Shown here: positions 34,985 to 47,424 of the stretch, piece by piece
Position numbering within the stretch: position 1 is the stretch's first letter
Layout of the letters: every line of letters begins with the position of its first letter
Assembly: GCA_030762175.1 (NCBI GenBank)
Contig: CM060833.1
Location: forward strand, 9,684,501-9,748,500
Direction of reading: 5' to 3'
Origin: Metallyticus violacea
Lineage: Eukaryota > Arthropoda > Insecta > Mantodea > Metallyticidae
Length of the DNA stretch: 64,000 bases
Made by a program: the position numbers and the translations under genes
The notes under the pieces: generated by a model
What the model saw: the letters and a program-made list of their open reading frames with translations, nothing else
Database searches by the model: none
What the model was told of the DNA's origin: nothing

Positions 34985-35540
34985 TCACAGCGGGTACTTC
35001 ATGCTGTTGAATACGCCATAATCAATCAGAGCGAGATCCGGTGAATATGGCGGGTGAAATACTACAATGAATCCCAACATGTCAACTTTGCTGTTGTAGT
35101 GTTGCGGTGTGTGACCGCGCATTGTCATTTTGCAGAAAAACGACTGTCGACCACTTTCCTTTCCGCTGTTACTGAGTCCTGCGTCTAAGCCGTGTTGCCT
35201 TAGTTGTTGACGGTTGTTTCTTGAGGAAGCCGGTACGGTAGCAGTATCCCAAAAGACTGTGATCATGTGCTTAAGGAGTACGGTGTGTGGTAGTGACACC
35301 ATGAATCATCACCAGTCACCAGCTTCTTTAAAATATCCATGAGGCATTTCCAGTAGCCGACGACAAAGTTCAGCCCTTTTGTTCTTTTCTCAAGTCCCAT
35401 GAACCTAATCTAATGTTCGACACTTTTTCATATTCAAATCTTCACGAATGACGGTGTACAGAGATGCGCGGCCGAGGTCTTTATGAAATTCCAGTTCATC
35501 AAAAGTATACCCCAATCAGTCATAGTCAATTCAGACACAA
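34985..35540 (-). mobile_element. Mariner DD34D catalytic-domain fossil
   Basis: The minus strand carries 'LVTGDDSWCHYH' (first Asp), a decayed second site, then 'SKVDMLGFIVVFHPPYSPDL' and 'ALIDYGVFNSMKYPL', with the third Asp at the position expected for DD34D. Frames are interrupted. Confidence 0.7.
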
Positions 35541-35650
35541 CCGCGATATTCCTGGGAGACCGCCATGTTGACGAACTACCAGTATCAACATTTTTGTGTA
35601 TAGATTCGTTTTCGCTGGCTAACCCATTGTCCCCCCCCCCTTTTTTTATA

Positions 35651-35919
35651 ATGGCGTTTAACGCCCGTTTTTACTACTGAGGTACCACAGGCAGTGATAC
35701 TGATGATACATGAAATGAAATATTGGGAAAGTTTTTTTTTTTATTTTATTTAAAGGAAGGAAGCGTTCCACATTTAGGGTACCTCCGAGGCATTTGCCAT
35801 TTATGAGGACTGAAGAAAACTTGGAAAAAACCTCAATCAGGGAGGATGATGCTGGTGGGATCCGAGCCCCAGACCTCCTGCTCTGCACACCTTAACGACG
35901 TCGGCCACTCGTGGCGGTT
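35651..35919 (-). mobile_element. SINE1 copy
   Basis: Complete but more decayed. The tail 'GTTTAACGCCCGTTTTTAC' is at the left and the head 'CGACGTCGGCCACTCGTGGC' at the right. Confidence 0.88.
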
Positions 35920-36132
35920 TTTGCCCCTTCTGTGCGGGAGCTTCTTGATCATTGTTACGGGAAATCTAGGTTGAACTCCTATATAATTAATAATCATTTA
36001 TTATAATGTATTCAATTTAATCAGTTACCACACACATATGAACAAGATGTAGAAATCTAATTTGTGCTGCAGTTAGGATGAAACATGCATATAACAATGT
36101 AGTGACATTCTGCTGACATGAGCAAGGTCAAC
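35920..36132. other. Unassigned spacer
   Basis: Nothing recognised. Confidence 0.25.
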
Positions 36133-36768
36133 TAGCTCTATTAATATATTTCAAAGTTGGACCGTAAAACAACAGTAATGTGTGGTATGATGTTCTGTAA
36201 ACAAATGCGATTCACATACATTTATGATAGCGTTGCTACGTGACAGGAATATCAACAATGAACTAGTGAAGTCAAGATGTTCTGTAAACAGATGTGACTC
36301 ACATTACGTTATGCTAGCGTTGCAACAACAAAATGGAGCCAAGATTATCGTCTGGATAGCGGAAAGCAATTTTGAAGTGGTATTGGAAACAGAGAATGTT
36401 GTTGAAATTCAAAGGCAATGGAGACGTGTGTACAGAACAGAACCGCCGTTGGACTTCTACCTATGGGGAACTCTTAAGGATGTTGTATACCGTAGAAAAC
36501 CAGCTACACTGACAGCACTTCGGGAAGAAATTGAAACGGCATGTGCTGCAATCGCTGAGGACATTTTCGCAAACGTTGCTCAATCAGTAGTTCAACATAC
36601 TCAGAAGTGTATCGACGCCGATGGTGGACATTTTGAGCAACTGTTGTAACTGTAAAAGTCTAAGATGATTAGTACTCATCATTTTCTGTTTGTGTGAATT
36701 CAGTTTTGTTACATTAACAGGTTTTTCCTTTGCTTTAAGTGTGGATACATTTTTGGCACCCTCTGATT
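36133..36768 (+). mobile_element. DD41D mariner, internally deleted, copy 2
   Basis: Same family as 15378-16236, with a larger deletion that removes the second catalytic site but keeps 'PLDFYLWGTLKDVVYRRKPA' to 'GHFEQLL'. The right end has 'TTTTTGGCACCC'. The 5' terminus is missing. It shares the duplicated 5' UTR segment. A 141-codon open frame here is a product of the deletion junction. Confidence 0.8.
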
Positions 36769-37651
36769 CGTAAAACACTGCTATAGTAAACCATTCATAC
36801 ACACATTTAATGATTTCGTATATTATATGCAAATTAAATAATAACAATTATGGCATATACAATGCCTTAAATATGGAAACAATATTGCGTGTATTATGCA
36901 AAGGAATTTTGCAACATTTAATTAAGTTAAGGTTAAAGAATTTTGAAGATGAAATGAATAAACTTGAGATGGTGCAAATGCATTATATTTTGCAAAGTTA
37001 TGTTAAACCTTAGTTACATTGTTGTAAGTGCCTGCACACTTTTTCTAGCTCTCACGCTTATGTGCCTCAGACCTCTCTAGTTCAGTGCCAGGCAATGTTG
37101 CCAGATGTGGCTACGTGTCTCCTTTACTGGGTCTTTTTTATGTGGTACGGCGACAAAATTTTCTATTTGGCTACTACGCACTTTTCTGGCGCACTTTAAG
37201 TTAACTGATGATTTGTTGTGGCTCTGCGGAAATAATAGTGCAAAATTAATATCCTCATAACTGTCACAAAGCTACATATATCGCACCATAGAATTCCGCT
37301 GTATTTCTAAAGTAACCATGGCGTTTCCAACCGCATCTCTCAATCCTGAGAAGATTTCAATAAATGGCAGTATGAAAGATCTTCTGACAGACATATGGAA
37401 ATTGACAGTTTCTGCAATCCCCTCCCGATCTTTTATTTGCCACTGCAACAATGTTAAGATAGTTTTAAAAAATATGATTCTTGGGTGGAATTGATAATGC
37501 AAACGTTGTTTCTAAATAAAGAAAAAGTTTTAGGCATTTCTTGTATAAGCAGAGCCTGGAAGTTCAGACATTTGTTTTGGTTCAAATATGCAGTCAAAAA
37601 TACATTTAAAATATTGAAAATTAACAGTAATATAATTAATATAATTTATTA
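36769..37651. other. No recognisable gene
   Basis: Short frames without recognised families. Confidence 0.3.
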
Positions 37652-38655
37652 CAAGTGATAACAGACTAATATCACTCATAATTAATGAAAACAGGTATTT
37701 AAGATGCTTAATAATTTCTTTATCGCATTATTAAAGTACTTAAGCTTACCTTACTTGGTTACACCCAACAACAATACGATTTTTCAAGGTATCAACTGTC
37801 ATAGTCAGTTCTACTTCCACTGAAGTGATTGGAGCATATTTAAAACAAGTTATTTCGGAAGAACTCGCACCAGTTACAACAGAACATTTGTCTTTCAGGA
37901 CGTCATAGAAATGTTCATCAAGACAAAGTAAAGTAGTTTTGAATGATCAAAAGATGCGCAGTGGTTTCTGGTCCAGTTCATTTTCTAAGGGGAATCGGGT
38001 TAGTATCTCTCTTACTTCCGTACTGAACACATTGTAGGGACGGTTTATTGCACAGCTGTACCGCTTTCATCTTTCTCGCTTGCAATTGTTTGTTACATTT
38101 ATACAACAGAGACGTTATCCCCACCATAAATTTCCTAGTATTATCTCACGCAGATCGATACAAGATCAATCGCCAGGACTATTCAAAACGACAATACTTT
38201 CCTCATCCTCTCTATTTCCTGGTATTCGTATTCCCGAGGTAACCGTGCTTTCCTTTCACTAATGAAGGTTATCCTATTTAAAGAGCTTAAGTGAATGAGT
38301 TGAGGAGAAAGTTTTTGACTGCTTGGAAAGAAATAAATGTATAACAAAATTGTCAAAAAGATTATTATTAGGTTAATATGCATTTTAATTGTTCTAGCTT
38401 TTTTTCACTTCGACATATTGAAATTCTTTGTTGCTTTTTAAATTGCATAATCGCAGGAAAAAATCCATAACGATCCAAAACAGATAAAAAGAAGTTTTAA
38501 ATCTTAAAATAGGCAAAAAGGGTAAAAGGAAAACTCGCCCTACCGCCCCAAATGTAGACGTAAACATGTTCATTTCTATTTGACTCATTTATTAACCCAG
38601 AAAGGAAATACATTTTACCTAACTTCCGGGCTCTGGTTATAAGTCAATAAAGTTT
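37652..38655 (+). repeat. Dispersed repeat R2, copy b
   Basis: About 1 kb, aligning nearly end to end with 47425-48362: 'TTGGTTACACCCAACAACAA', 'CTCTTACTTCCGTACTGAAC', 'TTGCACAGCTGTA', 'TCGCCAGGACTATTCAAAAC', and the 'TTCCGGGCTCTG' end. No coding frame is shared by the copies, so it appears nonautonomous or noncoding. No terminal inverted repeat was found by eye. Confidence 0.65.
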
Positions 38656-39079
38656 ATAAATAAAAACATCACATTCTCAATATACGGCATAAAAGTTGTT
38701 AGGTAGTTAATTATAGCGGCTATTTAGCAATTTGGCGGAATTGTTGTCATACTTTCATTTGTTATTTTTCTGTAGAAGAGTTAACTCTTGTATAGATAAT
38801 GCAGAAGTGTAATGAAAAGAACAGGGAATGAGATAAGGGGTCGTGGACGAAAGATAATTTTATTTAAATTTGCTGTATATTATTACTCAAATATAGAGTT
38901 TTTGAGTATTTGGAAAACGATTGCTTATTAAAGATGAATTTATTTCCTAAGATTACATTTCTAAACAATATATTTCCATGTCTGTATATAATTATTATTA
39001 GTTTATATAGTGGTACGCAACTTGTTTCCTGGACCCTATTTCGCAGGGTTGGTGGGTTTTTTAATTTGTGAATCTCTTA
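38656..39079. other. No recognisable gene
   Basis: AT-rich spacer. Confidence 0.3.
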
Positions 39080-39244
39080 AGTACGGTTTCTTTCGGAAAG
39101 GAAGCAATACCTTAGGTTCCGGTCGTAGATTTACGGCACGTAAAGGATCTCAAGCATGAAATAAGCATCTAATAAAAATAAATCAGTTGATTTATGCCCT
39201 GGTTTGTATGACACGCTAATGGTAAAGACCGTCCTTAAAATAAG
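39080..39244 (+). mobile_element. SINE2 body fragment, decayed
   Basis: 'TTTCTTTCGGAAAGGAAG', 'GTAGATTTACGGCACG', 'ATGCCCTGGTTTGTATGACA' match the SINE2 body. The tRNA-like head is lost. Confidence 0.6.
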
Positions 39245-39247
39245 GTA

Positions 39248-39285
<38 letters not shown>
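39248..39285 (+). repeat. (AAT)n microsatellite
   Basis: About 12 AAT units at the 3' end of the SINE2 fragment, possibly grown from its A-rich tail. Confidence 0.9.
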
Positions 39286-40654
39286 CCCTCTTTCCCGGCA
39301 TTTTATGTGATATTTAGAATTTCTAGCACGTTATTGATGTAAAGTTGGCGATAATGATCAGGAATCATTTGGCAACTCTTGTGCTGGGCAAATCCAAACC
39401 TGCTTCATTCCTTGTTGTAGCTAGCAGAAGGCAGCCATTAAACCCCTGTGCACATGTTTCAGTCAAATCTTCCAAGCTCTGCGCAAATAAGTCCGTTCAT
39501 TGTTAAAATTAGCAGTCAAACCAAACAACGATTATCTCACTTTGCTGAGTTTCATTCATTCTGACAACCTTGGCTAACAATAGGAATAACAGTCTAGCTA
39601 TTTGACTATCAGGAATGTGTATACCATCGAAACCCTCATTATAATTATTGCCGAATGTAAGCTTTTCGAAATATTTACTGCTAAAGTTTGTTACTACTCG
39701 CTGTTGTGAATTGAAGTCTGCGATAATTGCCTGGTTGCACAGTTTACATCAATAATACAAATTTCATAGGTGAATAGTTCTGATTAAATGATTCTAGAAG
39801 TTGCAAGTTCAAACTTTTTTACTATTGGGAAATATTTAAGAACACTCAATGGTATAATGGTATTTCAAGGAATAATAATAATAAGCACAATAATAATAAT
39901 AATAATGATAATAATAATAATATAATTTGGCATTTCTTGTGTTGTAAAATGCTGCTAAGAAAATTAATACAGAAAAATATACAAATTTGTGCAGTGTTGG
40001 ATAGCGGCTTATTTTATATGGTAATTTTGTAGAACATCATTCATATCTCTTTATGATATTCTTGACTCCTTCCCCCTCTTGATTTTTCAACGATGGGTAT
40101 CATATAGCAAAAGTGCTTTAAAGCGCGGAAAATAATGTGCGTTTTTCAGAGATCTCTCATTTATTACCATACATTGGATTTTAGGGCAAATCCCTTTTTT
40201 TGTTTCTTTAGGAGAAAAGAAAAAAACATTTATGAATATTTATGTTTCATGAATCTTGAAAGCTATTCATACATTTGCTAGTGTCCTAAAATGCCGTGAA
40301 ATGGTTGTTAGAGCCTTATTTGTTAATATTCCGCTTAAAATACCCAAATGAATGAATTTTTTTCGTTATTTCACTATTTATTCACATATTCACGCACGTA
40401 AGTAAACATTAAAGGTCAGTTTTTTTAATTAACACTACCAGGAAATGCAACAATGGGTGGATCGTTCTAATTTTGTTAAATAGAATTTCAACAACAATGC
40501 TGTATAACGGTTGAATGTCTGTTAGCCTGTTTTCCTACTTTCTTATTCGTGTTCAGATGTTTGCATTTATTCTGTACAGTTTTATATGCCAAAAGATAAA
40601 AGTGCAAAATCTTTGCTGATCCGACAATGGCTAACAGAATTTCCACGCTTCAAT
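39286..40654. other. No recognisable gene; second (AAT)n tract
   Basis: AT-rich; an imperfect AAT tract lies at 39868-39920. No coding evidence. Confidence 0.35.
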
Positions 40655-41235
40655 TAACGATAATAAAATAATATTCTGTGACATTTGTAACAAAAATGTA
40701 TGTAAAAATGACGAAAGAAGAATATCTATATAATATTTATACTTTTGACTAAACTGAAATTCTTTTAAAGACAACTACACTTTAAGGTTTTAAATTTCGA
40801 TAGTTATGTCATTGGGATTTTAGTTGTTCTAACCAAGTAATCGCACTTGTGATAGAAATACGGCAGCACAACATTTAGGATTTCAATTCAGTTAACTTCT
40901 AACTTTTAATTTCGCAAGACACGAAATGTCACCTGAGGCAGCATGTGCAAGGGACAGGACATAAGACAAAAGCTCAGCAAGCAAACAAACCCACAGCCTA
41001 CTTCATCCAACCTAAGCAGAAATTTCTATGCAGACTTAACCAGGGAGTTTGTTGCTGCCAACATTACAGGGAATGTAATTTTTTACAAAAACACTGCAAA
41101 CAAAATATCTCCTCCGAATCTATGCTAAGAAAAAACAAATATTTAGACAGAATGTACAATGAAACTGTAGCATCCATTCGGGAGGATATAAACGATTCTT
41201 ATATACGGGTCTCTGTAGATGAAATATCAGAATAG
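40655..41235 (+). pseudogene. hAT transposase (CGGBP1-like), N-terminal pseudogene
   Basis: Broken frame with a BED-type zinc finger split by stops: 'FCDICNKNVCK' (CxxC) and, further on, 'KCHLRQHVQGTGHKTKAQQ' (HxxxxxH). Next is 'CKQNISSESMLRK' and 'DRMYNETVASIREDIN', ending 'DSYIRVSVDEISE', where 'SVDE' corresponds to the first catalytic Asp region. This order is that of the hAT group from which vertebrate CGGBP1 derives. A middle part of the same type of protein lies at 54000-54330 on the other strand. Confidence 0.65.
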
Positions 41236-43164
41236 ATGTATAGCAAGTATGATAGGGTAACTTGATTCTGATGAACCTTCGATTCCGCACCTTGTATGTG
41301 TTAAGGAGCTTCCGAAAGTGAATAGCGAAACCATTGCTTAACAAAGGCCTACAGTCGCTATAGTTTAACAATATAGATGACTCCAAATTTTTGTTGTTTT
41401 GTACTGATGCTGCCTCAACAATAAAAATCAAAACAAAACAAAAAAAAACGGAATAATAAAACAAGATTTACCCAGCTTAATCAATGTGGTGTTCCAGATA
41501 ATCAGCATTTATTTTGTAACAAATACTTGAATTTTGCGTCTATTTTTATAAGTACATATACATTTTCATCACACTTAATGTTTTAATTAATTAATTTGTA
41601 ACTTAAACATGAATTAATTGTGAATATGTATTTAGACTTATAAAACTATACATTCAATAGATACGGCGATAGCAGCGTCATCTAATGACTTCATTGAGAA
41701 GTACACCCAACTTGTAACGGATTTAGAAGCAACAGCTTCAAAGGTGTGGACATGAGCCACTCTTGCTGTATATACTGTGAACTAACTCTTGTAATAATCT
41801 CTTCCCGCCTAATTTGTATTTTTTACGATTTTTTTTAAAGCATTGCGAAAAAACCAACAAAATTTTTCACATTTCCGTTCGTTTTGTGAATAAATTTACG
41901 TTATAGAAAAAAATGGTAGTCATATTTTGAATCAGTACATACAAATTAGTTGAAAGTATTACAATTTTCAATTACCCCGGTTTTACATGATAATATATGT
42001 ACATTATAAGCATTAAATATACGACGGAGTAAACCACAGTTAACATTATATGTTAGAATATAAATTTATTATTCATTTTAAATTCTTCTATAGAATAATG
42101 TATCTATAATACATAAATATTTCCACAGAGCGTGGTATGCATCGTTAATTTGAGTTGCTAACTCTATAAAGTTAATGAATGGTATAGGAGGCCATGCCGT
42201 ACTTCAGTTGTTTTTCGTTTTGAATAGGAAAATGCGATCTTTTTGCTCAACTCTACTTTCGTTTTCATTTACTATTGTGTAGAAATGGATTTTAGCTTGA
42301 GATGAGCTTTGGATCAATACTTAAATATTACATAATCAGTTTCCTTAGCAAATGTATTTACTGCTTGTTTTCTTTCACTGCAGAGAGCTCTTGAATTCAG
42401 AAACTCGCGTGCGTGTCTAAGGTAAACTTTGTTACAAGATGAAGAGCCCAGAAAAGTTCGTTATTTAAATTGAGATACCTTGGAAGCACACACAGTTTCC
42501 TTTGAGTCGATATGCAAAGTTGTAGCGGTGTTCTAATGTATACCGTGCCAAGTTCTCTTCCGGCAACCAGAGGAATGAACAAAGTCAACCTCTGTGTCTT
42601 ATCTTCCGTCTCCTGGAGGCCGGATGTTTTATTGTTCTTCTTTTTCTTAACTGAGCAAAGTTCAGAAACGCGGAGACGGTTAACTCGACACGGTCTGGTC
42701 AGTGTTGCTGTAATCCAATATTCCGTTTCTGCTTTACATTTTCTCATAACCTCATTCAAAATTATTCTAAGTGCACTTGTTTAAATCTACAAGTGAGCGT
42801 TTTTAGCTTTCATGCAGACTGTGCGAATAATATGACGTTAAAAACAGCCAATTTAGAATCCCTTAAATATTTTCAAATGCATGGAGAGGGGGAAAAAAAT
42901 TGTATTTTTAATTTTACGCATTATTATATGTGAATTGTTATAATTCCATTTATATTTTGAACATTAAGTACATTTCCAAATATTTTGCAACCACTTTAAG
43001 GTATTCAGATATCACTTTGAGTCTATAATTTCCTTCATTGCGTGAACATGAATATGAATACAATTTAATCACATTTTACATCTGGGCTAATTGAAATGTC
43101 AATGGCACTGTTGTTCTTGTATTGTTGTTACATCAGTTTTATTATTGCTGAGGTATTCCACAAA
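41236..43164. other. No recognised gene
   Basis: Open frames at 42397-42759 (minus, 120 codons) and 42512-42784 (plus) overlap and are unrecognised. No repeats shared with the rest of the window were noted. Confidence 0.3.
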
Positions 43165-43495
43165 ATTTCACGACGTTAAGTCGAGAGGAGGCTGTTAAGG
43201 CAGTTACCCTGTTGGAACGTGCATGGAGCCTGCGTTATGTTGCCCAAGTGTTACGTCAATGTCTCTACTATACAAAGGACATACCGAAGGTTCAGGAAAC
43301 TTGGTATTTAGACCATGATCAAGTCACAGAAGAGTGACATCTACCTGAGATGATCAAATTCTGCGGCTGCAAGTTTTGCGTGATCGTCACACAGTAGCCG
43401 TAGAAGCTCAAAATGGTTGCAAAAGGCATCAGGAGGCAATGTCAATGTGAGAACAGCGAGAAAGAGATTTGAAGAAGCACAACTCACCTGTAGAA
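43165..43495 (+). mobile_element. Tc1-like N-terminal fragment
   Basis: Broken frame 'LSREEAVKAVTLLERAWSLR' plus 'YVAQVLRQ', 'VQETWYLDHDQVTEE' and 'NVNVRTARKRFEEAQLT': the paired helix-turn-helix domain of a Tc1 transposase. The catalytic domain is replaced by the next, opposite-strand mariner. Confidence 0.62.
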
Positions 43496-43499
43496 ATAG

Positions 43500-43735
43500 C
43501 CATAGGTCCCAGCTAACCCATCAATATCATGTGAAACTGTTACAATGTGGCCATTACCTGAAAAGAAAGAACAGATCACTTTCTTGCAAACACTTCTCGC
43601 TCGCCTCGTTTTAGTAGGGTGATCCTCTCCTGGGAAGATCTCGAAGGATATTTGCCGCTTAGTTTCTAGGCCATACTGGTATAGCCAGCTGTCGTCACCT
43701 ATTGTAACGTTATTTTTTTTTTTTATGAACGAATT
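43500..43735 (-). mobile_element. Mariner catalytic-domain fragment
   Basis: The minus strand reads 'TIGDDSWLYQYGLETKRQIS' (first catalytic Asp and following block), 'KTRRARSVCKKVICSFF', then decays. Confidence 0.62.
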
Positions 43736-43736
43736 C

Positions 43737-43992
43737 ATCTTGCAATGGCATCAAAAGAACACACTTGATCACTATGAACAACTGCCAAGTTCTCGTGGAT
43801 TTTTTTTACTCTTTCACCTGGCTTATAGAATGTAAAGTTTTCTTTAGAAACATTCATGGTTTTTTCACCAGCTATTGACACAGGACTGAACTCAACAAAC
43901 TGTAAGGCAGTGACTATGCGAGTTTAAACTTATATTGATGCACATTTTGATAACTTAAGGCTTATTGTTGCCAGCTGCGTAAGTTACATTTG
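43737..43992 (-). mobile_element. Mariner mar-2 5' fragment
   Basis: The reverse complement aligns with 12688-12880, including the ATG context 'ATGAATGTTTCTAAAGAAAA' and the 'CTGGCAACAATAAGCCTTAA' region of the 5' UTR. Confidence 0.65.
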
Positions 43993-44793
43993 TAATCGTT
44001 TTCTTCTGTATTCCTTGCCTCTGCTGCCACCAAGATGTTGGTTTGACGAGATCAGGCTGTGGTGTCCGCCAGCAGACTCGCAGCTTGTAGACAGATGGTC
44101 GTCCCTTGAGGCTTGATTACAATTAATCCCTACTCAGTCTTAAGCAGGTTAAGACTGGACAGAGAAATTCTTTGAGATAGTAGATGAGGTTCGGAGACAG
44201 AGCTAAGTCTTGTCCTCCAGGAAAGGCGAGGTGCTCCGGGCTCTTAATGACAATTCAATTAACTCTGATGAAGAATAATATAAGTATTTATTGTGTACAG
44301 TTCCAAAACCAGCTACAACCAGCATGGACTCTGTTAGCAGTATCTCTCGTCTCCTGCCTTGCTCGTTTTAGGAGGCCTTTTCATACTGTACGCTAGGCTG
44401 CAACAATGGACAGCGTTCATATCTAATGTTTTTACAAGTGTTGCTCTCACGCTGCATACGCATACCATTATGACCATTATGCCACGTGATTATATTACCA
44501 CGTGTGAATGTAACACCAAGTGTTATTATACGTGTTCAACTATCAAAAACATGCCCTTATTCCCTTGTTACATCAGCTTGGCTTCTGTTTGCACAAATGT
44601 TATGAATATTTTCCAATCTTTCAGATTGCGACATGCAAAAGCACGCGACCAATCAGGTCCATGTATGCCTAAATCTACCAAACAGTGTTTAAGTTTAATA
44701 GATACTTCTTTCTTGCCTATAATCATAAGAAGGCTACCGGTGTTAAAGGAACTATTTGAGATTCTTTCCGGGTTGCGTCACCTGTCAAGAGAC
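43993..44793. other. No recognised gene
   Basis: A 158-codon plus frame (44359-44835) runs into SINE2 and is unrecognised. There is a 9-bp-arm hairpin at 44135-44157 (CAGTCTTAA/TTAAGACTG) and two CACGTG motifs near 44483-44505. Confidence 0.3.
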
Positions 44794-45083
44794 GTCAGTA
44801 CTGGTGGTTTAGTGATAACCATACTTTCCTCCTAAACCCAAGATCGCGGGTTCCATCCCGGCCAGGACCGATGCATTTTTTCGGCGTTAAACTCCAAAGT
44901 ATGGCTTCCTTCGGAACGGAAGTTAAACCGTGGGTACCGTGTCGTACATTTACGGCACGATAAAGAACCTCAAATCTGAAAGAATAGACCTCTGAGCAAA
45001 ATTTATCGATCGTTTTACGCCCTGGTTTGAGTGGGACGCTGATGACCTGAGGTGTTAAAGAGCGTCTGTAAATAAACCAAATC
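44794..45083 (+). mobile_element. SINE2 copy
   Basis: Near full-length: A-box-like 'TGGTTTAGTGATAACC', anticodon-like 'CCTCCTAAACCCAAG', B box 'GGGTTCCATCCC', full body, then 'GACCTGAGGTGTTAAAGAGC' and an 'AAATAAACCAAAT' tail. Confidence 0.86.
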
Positions 45084-46489
45084 ATCACCTCTGCAGATGC
45101 TGCATGTGCCATGTCTTCTTAATATTTCTTGTTATGCTTACCCGTATTCTAATTACACTAGGTATCTTGTACATACTGTCCTTACATCTTGCGCAGTAAT
45201 TTGTAAATACTTCTATTTCTCATTACACATTTTTGTATCCATTATTGCCCCACAATGAATACGGAGCCGCTTAGAGCTGCTTGTGTTGCTATCTAAATCT
45301 GAGAAACCTGCACTAGCTTGTCACAACTGAAGCCCTCTATCATACAAGTATGGACACACTCTAACCGTCTCTAACTCTCTTAAGGCTACGTGTTAAGTTT
45401 CTGTTGTTTTACTCGATTGTCATACAGTTAATTCTAAAACATTTGTGTTATACTGTTGAATGATACCTTCTGCGTCTGTTCTTCTTTTTTCATTAGAAGG
45501 CCTAGGTTAGACAGAAATTGCATACTTTTGAGACTGTGTCAGCTATAGTTACGGCACTTTCGCGTAGTACCGCATCCGAACTGCCCGGCCAATGACGGAT
45601 CATTTGCCGGCAGAGAAAAAGGTTGTCCTGGGTTAGAACCGAGGTCGCCATATTAAACGTACACCTTATTAATTACATTCTTTTTAGATGTGAACTTAAA
45701 ATATGAATTTCTCGTTTTATTTTGCTATTAAATATTTAAATTATTTGTTGTAATGCATTTATTATAACAGTATTGACATAAACTGTATAAAGCCTGCAGT
45801 TAATCTTTCAGTTAAGAATGAACTATAAGAATTATAGGGCTTCTTACCATATTCAAATTTAGAGAAAAACTTTTATGTGCTTTCACGTTTCTCTGCTCTA
45901 AATTGGTCCAATGAGAATGGCTATGACAAACAGAAATCTATATTTTAATTGGTGTGTGAAAACAAGAGATAAATAAACTAAATGATATGTCTGTAAATTT
46001 AAAATATTCATAATCCATTGATTTGCATTTTATATTTCTTTTCTTCCAATTATGAACGTACATTTATATCTTATAGTAGAACGTTGTATTTTTAAATTAT
46101 TTTTTTCTGCAATAGTGGCATTTCAAATGAACTACATGACCGGCAAACTATTTTTATATTTAAAAAATTCAAAACACCTTCACAAATTACATACATTCAT
46201 CTGATTTTTAAAGCTATGGCATATGTTCGAGATAACCCAGAGTATACTGTAATAATATTGTAAGTATAATACACTTAGTAATAGTCACTGCTAAATACAA
46301 CGTAGCCATGCTGATAAATATTTTATTACATTACATAAGTTATTTTCAATGCAGTTTACATGTCAAATTAAAACTTGAATGCGATATAACACAACGCCTT
46401 TCTTTCTTGAGTTAACCAAATGTACAACATCCAGCGTAGTAACTAAATTAAAATAAATTTTTTCTCCATATAAACATATGGCAGAACAC
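45084..46489. other. No recognised gene
   Basis: AT-rich. A tRNA-B-box-like 'TCCTGGGTTAGAACC' at about 45626 may be a decayed SINE3 head. Confidence 0.3.
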
Positions 46490-46645
46490 ACAGACATCAG
46501 GCCCAAAATGGCGGCTGATGCTGGCGAACCAATCACGGAGCTCGGTTGTCAGCAAATTCCGCGTGCAATAGAGGGCTTTAGTCACAGCTCTTTGTTGTTC
46601 ATTGTCGAAACGTTCAGATTGGTCGTCTGCATTAAAGATTTTGTT
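46490..46645 (+). promoter_or_regulatory. Possible promoter or first exon
   Basis: An 'AAAATGGCGGC' motif (YY1-like, also a good start-codon context) is followed by 'AACCAATCA' (CCAAT box) and an inverted 'GATTGGTC'. A 47-codon frame starts at this ATG ('MAADAGEPITELGCQQIP...'). It lies in a G+C-richer patch of otherwise AT-rich DNA. No known gene is recognised. Confidence 0.25.
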
Positions 46646-47424
46646 TCTTAATTGTTTGATAGATAGATAACCCTTTCTCGCTTATAATTTTAGTAAACTA
46701 AAATTTAAATTCTGCACATCTATAATCGGATAAAACATTTTCAATTGTTATCAACTTCTGCTGTACAAACATATTTGTTACTTTGTATTAATTCAAGCAA
46801 TATTAAAACAAAACACACACGCATATTTGTGAAAAGAAATGTAAGTAGTACATGTCACAGCAAAAATTAATGTTTAAGCTTATAGCTGTGCGTAAATGTA
46901 AGGTTTCAGAAAAGCGAACACAGAACGTTATAAGAGAACTGCCCACTGCAGTAACGCGTCGCGTGCATCTAAACTAACTTGTCGCTAGCTGCACATTATC
47001 GTCTGATATATTTCTTACCCAACAAACCCCACAATCACCGCGTTTACTTACGAGAGTTTCATGGAAATATCTCACTCTAGGAGTAGCTACAGTCACTTCC
47101 AATTATCACGTACTAAATAATCCAGAAATGCCTACCACCCAGAGTTTGGAAACGGACTCGCGCGCGTACTACAATATTTACTGCCAACCGAACACTCTAA
47201 TTACACGTCATGCATTTTTAGAGGGTAGCTATAATCCCATCTGTAGAGCTTTAGCGGGGATTTCTTCTGTGGCTTTACCTCATCTTCGTGGTTTCTGTGG
47301 CTTCAGATGTCGGTGCTACAAGAAACACCCTGGAGAGCTGAAATATCGTCATAGCGGCAACGGGCTGACCTAAAGAACTGCAGCAGCAGTCTAGATGCCA
47401 TGTTAGGCACATCAACTACCAATA
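46646..47424. other. Unassigned, with G+C-richer part
   Basis: 46920-47400 has several CpG (ACGCGTCGCG, TCGCGCGCG) and an 81-codon frame at 47128-47373 that I do not recognise. It could be the downstream part of a promoter region. Confidence 0.25.

Noticed and set aside
42397..42784. Overlapping sense and antisense frames as a gene
   Set aside because: Neither protein is recognisable; the overlap on both strands is usual for chance frames. Kept only as unassigned sequence.
44359..44835. 158-codon frame as a host gene
   Set aside because: It runs into a SINE2 copy, has no recognisable domain, and no start context or splice signals.
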